Positions 4,489 through 9,039 of a DNA stretch of 9,039 nucleotides are shown here, piece after piece (position 1 is the stretch's first letter; each line of letters begins with the position of its first letter). The notes beneath the pieces are model-generated. The model searched no databases. It saw nothing but the letters and a program-made list of their open reading frames with translations, and was not told where the DNA came from. A program made the position numbers and the translations under genes. The stretch is from Chitinophagaceae bacterium (GTDB lineage: Bacteria > Bacteroidota > Bacteroidia > Chitinophagales > Chitinophagaceae): positions 1 to 9,039 of the forward strand of contig JAHEZB010000018.1 in assembly GCA_023251285.1 (NCBI GenBank), in the 5' to 3' direction.

Positions 4489-6015
4489 TCATACCGTAAA
4501 TTTTATTCCCTGTGCCAATGGAAGTGTATCAGAATAATTGATCGTATTTGTTTGGCGGCGCATGTAAACTTTCCAGGCATCACTGCCGCTTTCTCTTCCT
4601 CCGCCTGTTTCTTTTTCTCCACCAAAGGCACCACCAATCTCAGCTCCGGAAGTTCCAATGTTTACATTTGCAATTCCGCAATCGCTTCCCTTGTTAGACA
4701 GGAATGTTTCTGCTTCGCGCAGGTTTAAAGTAAAAATAGCACTTGATAATCCCTGTGGCACTCCGTTCTGAAGTGCAATTGCTTCTTCCAGTGATTTATA
4801 TTTTATCAAATACAAGATCGGAGCGAAAGTTTCATGCTGTACAATGTCCATATCATTTGTCACTTCAGCAATGCAAGGCTTTACATAACAACCGCTTTCA
4901 AAACCTTTACCCGAAAGCGTTCCGCCAGCCAACACCATTTTTCCACCTTGTTTTTTTATTTGATCAATGGCATTAAGATAAGCAGCTACTGCCTCGTTAT
5001 CTATTAACGGGCCAACATGATTTTCTTCTTTCAAAGGGTCGCCAATCTTTAATTGTTTATAAGCATTTACCAATTTCTTTTTGAAAGCATCGTAAATGTC
5101 CTCATGAATAATTAAGCGGCGCGTGGTAGTACAACGTTGTCCGGCAGTGCCTACAGCACCAAACAAACATCCAACCAAAGCGATATTCAAGTCTGCTTCT
5201 TTTGTAATGATAATGGCATTATTTCCCCCAAGTTCCAGTAAACTTTTTCCAAGCCGGGCGCCCACTGAGGCGCTTACAGCTTTTCCCATTCTGGTAGAAC
5301 CGGTAGCAGAAACCAAAGCGACTTTTGGATCGTTGCACATCCATTCACCCACTTCACGGCCGCCGGTTACTAAATTACAAACACCTTCGGGAACGTTATT
5401 TTCTTTAAAAACTTTTGAAATGATATTCTGACAGGCGATTGCACAAAGTGGTGTTTTTTCAGAAGGCTTCCAAATGCACACATCGCCACAAACCATTGCT
5501 ATCAGACTGTTCCAGCTCCAAACAGCCACCGGAAAATTGAACGCGGAAATGATTCCTACGATTCCCAATGGATGATATTGTTCATACATTCTGTGTCCCG
5601 GCCTTTCGCTGTGCATCGTAAGACCATAAAGTTGCCGCGACAAACCAAGCGCCAGGTCAGAAATATCGATCATTTCCTGTACTTCTCCCATTCCTTCCTG
5701 CAGGCTTTTCCCCATTTCATAGCTCACCAACTTTCCCAGCGTAGCTTTACTTTTTCTAAGTTCATTTCCTATCTGACGGATAATTTCTCCGCGTTTTGGT
5801 GCCGGCCATGCACGCCATTCCAGGAAAGCGTTTTGCGCGGTTTCCACCACGTAATCAAAACTTCTTTTATCACATGCATTTACACTTGCAATCAGTTTAC
5901 CATCAACAGGAGAGGAAGATTTTATTTTTTCGCCGGAGGCAGAAATCCATTTTGTTCCCGTAGAAACGCCTTTATTTAATTCAGAGATTTTTAATTCTTT
6001 TAAAAAATTTTGCAT
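4489..6015 (-). CDS. ALDH7/antiquitin-type aldehyde dehydrogenase (aminoadipate semialdehyde dehydrogenase)
   Basis: This 508-residue cytosolic enzyme oxidises an aldehyde to its acid with NAD+. It closely follows the ALDH7 subfamily (human ALDH7A1, bacterial AmaB), which converts alpha-aminoadipate semialdehyde/piperideine-6-carboxylate to aminoadipate in lysine catabolism. Visible residues are N160 in FNFP, K183 in WKPSE, the coenzyme loop GSTRMG at 239-244, E261 in ELGGNN, catalytic C295 in the GTAGQRCTTTRR segment, and E395 in ETFAP. The C-terminal block around SGAEIGGAFGGEKETGGG (456-473) and the NYSDTLPLAQGIKF ending are near-diagnostic of ALDH7. R294 just before the catalytic cysteine corresponds to the arginine that helps bind the aminoadipate carboxylate in ALDH7A1. 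The length is typical. No other lysine-degradation gene is in the window, and the gene appears monocistronic. A TTG-N19-TAACTTTG promoter lies upstream. The subfamily is secure; the physiological substrate is inferred. Confidence 0.96.
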   Translation of the reverse strand: MQNFLKELKISELNKGVSTGTKWISASGEKIKSSSPVDGKLIASVNACDKRSFDYVVETAQNAFLEWRAWPAPKRGEIIRQIGNELRKSKATLGKLVSYEMGKSLQEGMGEVQEMIDISDLALGLSRQLYGLTMHSERPGHRMYEQYHPLGIVGIISAFNFPVAVWSWNSLIAMVCGDVCIWKPSEKTPLCAIACQNIISKVFKENNVPEGVCNLVTGGREVGEWMCNDPKVALVSATGSTRMGKAVSASVGARLGKSLLELGGNNAIIITKEADLNIALVGCLFGAVGTAGQRCTTTRRLIIHEDIYDAFKKKLVNAYKQLKIGDPLKEENHVGPLIDNEAVAAYLNAIDQIKKQGGKMVLAGGTLSGKGFESGCYVKPCIAEVTNDMDIVQHETFAPILYLIKYKSLEEAIALQNGVPQGLSSAIFTLNLREAETFLSNKGSDCGIANVNIGTSGAEIGGAFGGEKETGGGRESGSDAWKVYMRRQTNTINYSDTLPLAQGIKFTV

Positions 6016-6026
6016 TATATCTTTTT

Positions 6027-6061
6027 AAGTTCAAAGTTCAAAGTAGAATCTTCAAAGTTAA
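6027..6061. repeat. Degenerate 7-bp tandem repeat array in the ALDH7 leader
   Basis: Five heptamers run end to end on the plus strand: AAGTTCA, AAGTTCA, AAGTAGA, ATCTTCA and AAGTTAA. On the minus strand the unit reads TGAACTT and contains TTTGAA across unit borders. The array starts 12 bases upstream of the ALDH7 start codon, and its far end carries the TAACTTTG -7 box. It shares the period and a GAACT core with the array at 561-595. Confidence 0.65.
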
Positions 6062-6082
6062 TACACTTAGATGAATGGTCAA
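6053..6082 (-). promoter_or_regulatory. Bacteroidota-type promoter of the ALDH7 gene
   Basis: On the minus strand a TTG (6080-6082) is followed after exactly 19 bases by TAACTTTG (6053-6060). This matches the TTG-N17-23-TAnnTTTG pattern described for Bacteroidota housekeeping promoters. Transcription should start near 6046-6049, leaving a leader of roughly 30 bases made mostly of the heptamer array. This is the best promoter match in the window. Confidence 0.6.
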
Positions 6083-6204
6083 GTACAAAGCGATTTATGC
6101 AATCAAATCAATGGAAGCAACTAGAAGGAAAAGGAATTCGTTTTCAGAAATAAGAATTAAGTTATTTGCCTGTCATATATTCGTGACAAATTAATTTTAA
6201 AATT

Positions 6205-7428
6205 ATGAAACTACGCTTTATCGCTATTGCAATTGTATTTATTTCAATGCCATTTTTAGCGTTAAAAAATAAGGAGAAATTGAATGATTCGGAATTTGCT
6301 AAAAAGTCTATTATAACCGGAGCAAACCAGGTGGAGAAATACCTTCCTTATTTAAAAGGCAAGAGAGTTGGAATGGTGGTAAATCAGTCTTCTATTATTG
6401 GCAATAAATCCAGCGTGGACAGTTTGCTGAAACTTGGAATTCATATTCAAACCATCTTTGGACCTGAACATGGTTTTCGTGGAAATGCCAGTAATGGCGC
6501 CGTTGTAGGCGATGAAACTGATCCGGAAACAGGTATATTAATCGTGTCTCTGTATGGTAAAAAAAGAAAGCCTGCAAAAGAGGATTTAGCAAACATCGAC
6601 ATCATGATTTACGATATCCAGGATGTTGGCTGTCGTTTTTATACAAATATAAATACGCTTTGTAACGTGATGGAATCTTGTGCCGAATTTGGAAAAGAAT
6701 TATTGATCCTGGACAGGCCAAATCCCAATGCTTTTGTAGATGGACCGGTGTTGGATATGAGATTCAAATCTGGTATTGGTAAATTTCCGATACCCATTAC
6801 TCATGGTATGACTATCGGCGAATTTGCTCAAATGATCAACGGTGAAGGATGGATTCCTGGTAAATTAAAATGTAACATTAAAATCATACCGGTGAAAAAT
6901 TATACTCATAATATGGATTACACTTTGCCGGTACATCCTTCTCCCAACCTTAATTCGAAACAATCTGTTCTTCTATATCCCTCTTTGTGTTTATTTGAAG
7001 GCACAATTATAAGCCAGGGGCGCGGCACTCATATTCCTTTTACTGTTTTGGGAAGTCCTGCTTTGAAAGGCATTTATCCATTCTCTTTTACTCCGGTAAG
7101 CCTGCAAGGAATGTCAGAAACGCCTTTGCATCAGGACGAAACCTGTTACGGATTAGATTTGAGAAATTATGACATGACTGCTTTGCGTAAGAAAGGCAAG
7201 ATCAACATTAAATGGATGATCGAACTTTATAGAGCTTATCCCCAGAAAGAAAAGTTCTTTGACCGCTCTCAAAGTAAACAGATGGGAAGCATTGATGGCC
7301 TCGCAGGAACAGACCTTTTTAAACAACAAATTATCGACGGAAAAAGCGAAGAAGAGATTCGGAAAAGCTGGGAACCCGGACTGAGTGAGTATAAAAAAAT
7401 GCGTACCAAATATTTATTGTATCCTTAG
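6205..7428 (+). CDS. namZ: NamZ-type exo-beta-N-acetylmuramidase (DUF1343, GH171)
   Basis: This 407-residue protein belongs to the DUF1343/NamZ family, which removes terminal N-acetylmuramic acid from the non-reducing end of peptidoglycan fragments during cell-wall recycling. A signal-like N-terminus (MKLRF plus a hydrophobic run to about residue 20) without a lipobox cysteine suggests export to the periplasm. Family motifs in order are GKRVGMVVNQSS (52-63), GPEHGFRG (86-93) with E88 the likely catalytic acid, SLYGKKRKP (115-123), YDIQDVGCRFYT (136-147), LDRPNPN near 170, HGMTIGEFA near 200, HPSPNL near 245, and a FEGTIISQGRGT segment near 265-276. The length fits the family. It is divergent from the ALDH7 gene, with pyrB 114 bases downstream. 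No other amino-sugar recycling gene is nearby. The family is secure; the exact substrate is inferred from characterised members. Confidence 0.93.
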   Translation: MKLRFIAIAIVFISMPFLALKNKEKLNDSEFAKKSIITGANQVEKYLPYLKGKRVGMVVNQSSIIGNKSSVDSLLKLGIHIQTIFGPEHGFRGNASNGAVVGDETDPETGILIVSLYGKKRKPAKEDLANIDIMIYDIQDVGCRFYTNINTLCNVMESCAEFGKELLILDRPNPNAFVDGPVLDMRFKSGIGKFPIPITHGMTIGEFAQMINGEGWIPGKLKCNIKIIPVKNYTHNMDYTLPVHPSPNLNSKQSVLLYPSLCLFEGTIISQGRGTHIPFTVLGSPALKGIYPFSFTPVSLQGMSETPLHQDETCYGLDLRNYDMTALRKKGKINIKWMIELYRAYPQKEKFFDRSQSKQMGSIDGLAGTDLFKQQIIDGKSEEEIRKSWEPGLSEYKKMRTKYLLYP

Positions 7429-7527
7429 CAGGTTAGTAGTGAAATCAGCCTGAATATTTATTCCTTTTAATTCTATTGATCTGCAAAAAATTATTTGCGC
7501 GTCCAATTCAATTTCCATTTTTTCATT

Positions 7528-7535
7528 TAGCTTTG
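7528..7535 (+). promoter_or_regulatory. -7 promoter element very close to the pyrB start
   Basis: TAGCTTTG matches the TAnnTTTG consensus exactly and ends seven bases before the pyrB ATG. No TTG lies at the expected upstream distance. If it is active, transcription would begin within a few bases of the start codon, giving an almost leaderless message. Confidence 0.35.
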
Positions 7536-7542
7536 ACCTTTA

Positions 7543-8475
7543 ATGCAACTATCCACCAAACATCTTCTCGGCATTAAAGATTTACAACTCTCAGACATTG
7601 AATTAATTCTTTCTACTGCCACCCAATTTAAAGAAGTATTACAGAGGCCGATAAAAAAAGTGCCGTCTTTGCGTGATATCACAATCGTCAATTTATTCTA
7701 TGAGAACTCAACCCGGACACGCATTTCATTTGAAGTAGCTGAAAAAAGACTCAGTGCCGATACGCTGAATTTTTCCGCTTCCGGATCGTCTGTTTCCAAA
7801 GGAGAAACTTTACTGGATACGGTAAATAATATTTTAGCGATGAAAGTAGATATGGTGGTGATGCGCCATAGTGCCAGCGGTGCACCTCATTTTTTGGCCA
7901 AACATATTCCTGCCGCAATTGTCAATGCCGGGGATGGCATTAATGAACATCCTACACAGGCTTTATTAGACGCCTATTCGATAAAAGAAAAACTTGGGAA
8001 ATTAGAGGGGAAAAAAATTGTTTTGGTTGGAGATATTATGCATTCGAGAGTGGCGCTTAGCAATATTTATTTATTGAAAAAAGTGGGTGCCGAAGTGATG
8101 GTTGCGGGGCCACCAACATTAATTCCAAAATACATAAAAGAAGCGTTTGATATTCGGGTAGAATATAATCTTAAAAAAGCTTTGCAATGGTGTGATGTGG
8201 CCAACATTCTTCGCATACAGTTGGAACGTCAAAACCAGGTTTTATTTTCTTCTTTAAGAGAATATAATCTTGTGTATGGTGTCAATAAAAAACTGTTGGA
8301 TAGTTTAAATAAGGAGATTGTGATTCTTCATCCGGGACCCATCAACCGGGGCGTGGAAATAGACAGCGATGTGGCCGATTCCAAACAATCCATTATTTTG
8401 CAACAGGTAGAAAATGGCGTGGCAGTCAGGATGGCTGTGTTATATTTACTCAGCAATCAACAAACTTTTAGTTGA
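7543..8475 (+). CDS. pyrB: Aspartate carbamoyltransferase, catalytic subunit
   Basis: PyrB joins carbamoyl phosphate and L-aspartate to N-carbamoyl-L-aspartate, the committed step of de novo pyrimidine synthesis in the cytosol; the catalytic unit is a trimer. The protein is 310 residues, matching E. coli PyrB (311). All key motifs are present: the carbamoyl-phosphate loop STRTR at 56-60, the 80s loop with S82/S83 and K86 in SKGET, R108-H109 in VMRHS, HPTQALLD at 136-143, R169 in MHSRVALSN, R224 in LRIQLERQ, and HPGPINRG at 263-270. No regulatory subunit gene (pyrI) is adjacent, so allosteric control cannot be inferred. A -7 box sits just before the start. coaD follows 31 bases after the stop, so the two may share a transcript. 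No PyrR-type attenuator is seen upstream. Identification is very secure. Confidence 0.98.
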   Translation: MQLSTKHLLGIKDLQLSDIELILSTATQFKEVLQRPIKKVPSLRDITIVNLFYENSTRTRISFEVAEKRLSADTLNFSASGSSVSKGETLLDTVNNILAMKVDMVVMRHSASGAPHFLAKHIPAAIVNAGDGINEHPTQALLDAYSIKEKLGKLEGKKIVLVGDIMHSRVALSNIYLLKKVGAEVMVAGPPTLIPKYIKEAFDIRVEYNLKKALQWCDVANILRIQLERQNQVLFSSLREYNLVYGVNKKLLDSLNKEIVILHPGPINRGVEIDSDVADSKQSIILQQVENGVAVRMAVLYLLSNQQTFS

Positions 8476-8506
8476 GTTTTTCATTTTAAAATAAAGCAAA
8501 ACTTTT

Positions 8507-8980
8507 ATGGAACGAATCTGCTTATTTCCCGGAACCTTTGACCCTGTTACGCTTGGACACACAGATATTATCGACCGGGCGCTTCCTTTGTTTGATAAAT
8601 TATACATTGGCCTGGGAAGAAACAGCAATAAAGTTCCGATGTTTTCTGAAGAGCAAAGATTGGAATGGCTGCAGGAAATTTATAAAGATGAACCGCGAAT
8701 TGGAGTGCTCGCTTATGACGGACTGACTGTCGATTGTTGCAAAGAAGTTGGCGCTGATTTTATTTTGCGCGGTATCCGGTACGTAAATGATTTTGAATAC
8801 GAAAAGGCAATTGCGGACATGAACAGGAGTTTGAAAAATAACGTAGAAACGATTTTTTTGACTACGCTTCCAAAATATACGTCTATCGCCAGTACATTGA
8901 TAAGAGATGTGATCCGCAACAATGGCGACATTTCTCAATTTCTGCCCGATGCTGTAAAGAAAGCGATTTATAAAAAATAA
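8507..8980 (+). CDS. coaD: Phosphopantetheine adenylyltransferase
   Basis: CoaD transfers AMP from ATP to 4'-phosphopantetheine, giving dephospho-CoA, the fourth step of coenzyme A synthesis; it acts in the cytosol as a hexamer. The 157-residue length is typical. The nucleotidyltransferase motif is in FPGTFDPVTLGH at 7-18, with T10 and H18 (the TxGH-type motif). K42 follows the GLGRNSNK loop. LRGIR at 87-91 and NDFEYE at 94-99 form the substrate pocket. The segment TSIASTLIRDVI at 125-136 corresponds to the ISSS/T-R ATP-binding helix start. It starts 31 bases after pyrB with no Shine-Dalgarno sequence visible. A further gene starts 35 bases after the stop, suggesting an operon. Identification is very secure. 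Confidence 0.98.
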   Translation: MERICLFPGTFDPVTLGHTDIIDRALPLFDKLYIGLGRNSNKVPMFSEEQRLEWLQEIYKDEPRIGVLAYDGLTVDCCKEVGADFILRGIRYVNDFEYEKAIADMNRSLKNNVETIFLTTLPKYTSIASTLIRDVIRNNGDISQFLPDAVKKAIYKK

Positions 8981-9015
8981 CCCTGTTTCTTCTTCACAAA
9001 TTTTATTGAGTTAAC

Positions 9016-9039
9016 ATGTCCATTTGGTTTGATAAAAAT
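9016..9039 (+). CDS. Start of a further gene, perhaps a hotdog-fold thioesterase (partial)
   Basis: An ATG 35 bases after the coaD stop opens eight codons, MSIWFDKN, before the window ends. A beginning of this kind (MSIWF followed by charged residues) is familiar from PaaI-like hotdog-fold acyl-CoA thioesterases of Bacteroidota, which would fit beside a coenzyme A synthesis gene. Eight residues cannot prove this. The spacing and strand suggest co-transcription with coaD. The gene call itself is moderately likely; the family is a guess. Confidence 0.45.

Noticed and set aside
4743..5979. Plus-strand frames opposite the ALDH7 gene
   Set aside because: All are antisense to a full-length aldehyde dehydrogenase with every catalytic residue in place.
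561..6061. CRISPR interpretation of the short repeats
   Set aside because: The repeats are 7 bp, degenerate and contiguous, without spacers; no cas gene is present.

Overview
The window looks like a chromosomal stretch of a Bacteroidota bacterium, most likely of the Chitinophagales/Sphingobacteriia type. The DNA is A/T-rich. Most starts lack a clear Shine-Dalgarno sequence, and several upstream regions carry the phylum's TAnnTTTG -7 element, once with a TTG 19 bases upstream. Lipoproteins carry short lipoboxes followed by DUF4878-like domains. Protein wording (for example the pyrophosphatase beginning MYVLHPWHG) also fits this group. This assignment is inferred from remembered family sequences, not from a search.

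Left part (1-2480), all minus strand. Reading in the direction of transcription: a Met-rich DUF4878-like lipoprotein (1848-2408) with its own -7 box and a hairpin terminator; a second, smaller lipoprotein of the same kind (1345-1746); the fluoride channel crcB (949-1320); a DUF190 PII-like protein (600-947) one base after crcB; and, after a spacer with a degenerate 7-bp repeat array, the family I inorganic pyrophosphatase ppa, cut by the window's left edge. The pyrophosphatase is a classic fluoride-sensitive enzyme, so crcB, DUF190 and ppa may form a fluoride-coping neighbourhood. No fluoride riboswitch is visible.

Middle (2481-4490). About 780 bases without a convincing gene hold several inverted repeats, including a nested hairpin at 3032-3084. 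Then comes a zinc-dependent medium-chain dehydrogenase (3192-4226, plus strand), followed by a minus-strand tRNA-Pro(CGG) at 4314-4387. The last 12 bases of the tRNA plus 7 flanking bases recur in direct orientation at 2631-2649 (18 of 19 matching). The geometry is that of an element inserted at a tRNA 3' end, and it brackets the dehydrogenase. No integrase is present.

Right part (4489-9039). An ALDH7/antiquitin-type aldehyde dehydrogenase (minus), probably acting on aminoadipate semialdehyde in lysine catabolism, is divergent from a secreted NamZ-type exo-N-acetylmuramidase (plus). Plus-strand housekeeping genes follow: pyrB (aspartate carbamoyltransferase), coaD (phosphopantetheine adenylyltransferase), and the first eight codons of a further gene, perhaps a hotdog-fold thioesterase.

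Most of the window is ordinary metabolism. I found no clear sign of an undescribed multi-gene system. The points worth a second look are the tRNA-end duplication, the structured gene-free region, the paired heptamer arrays and the crcB-DUF190-ppa grouping.
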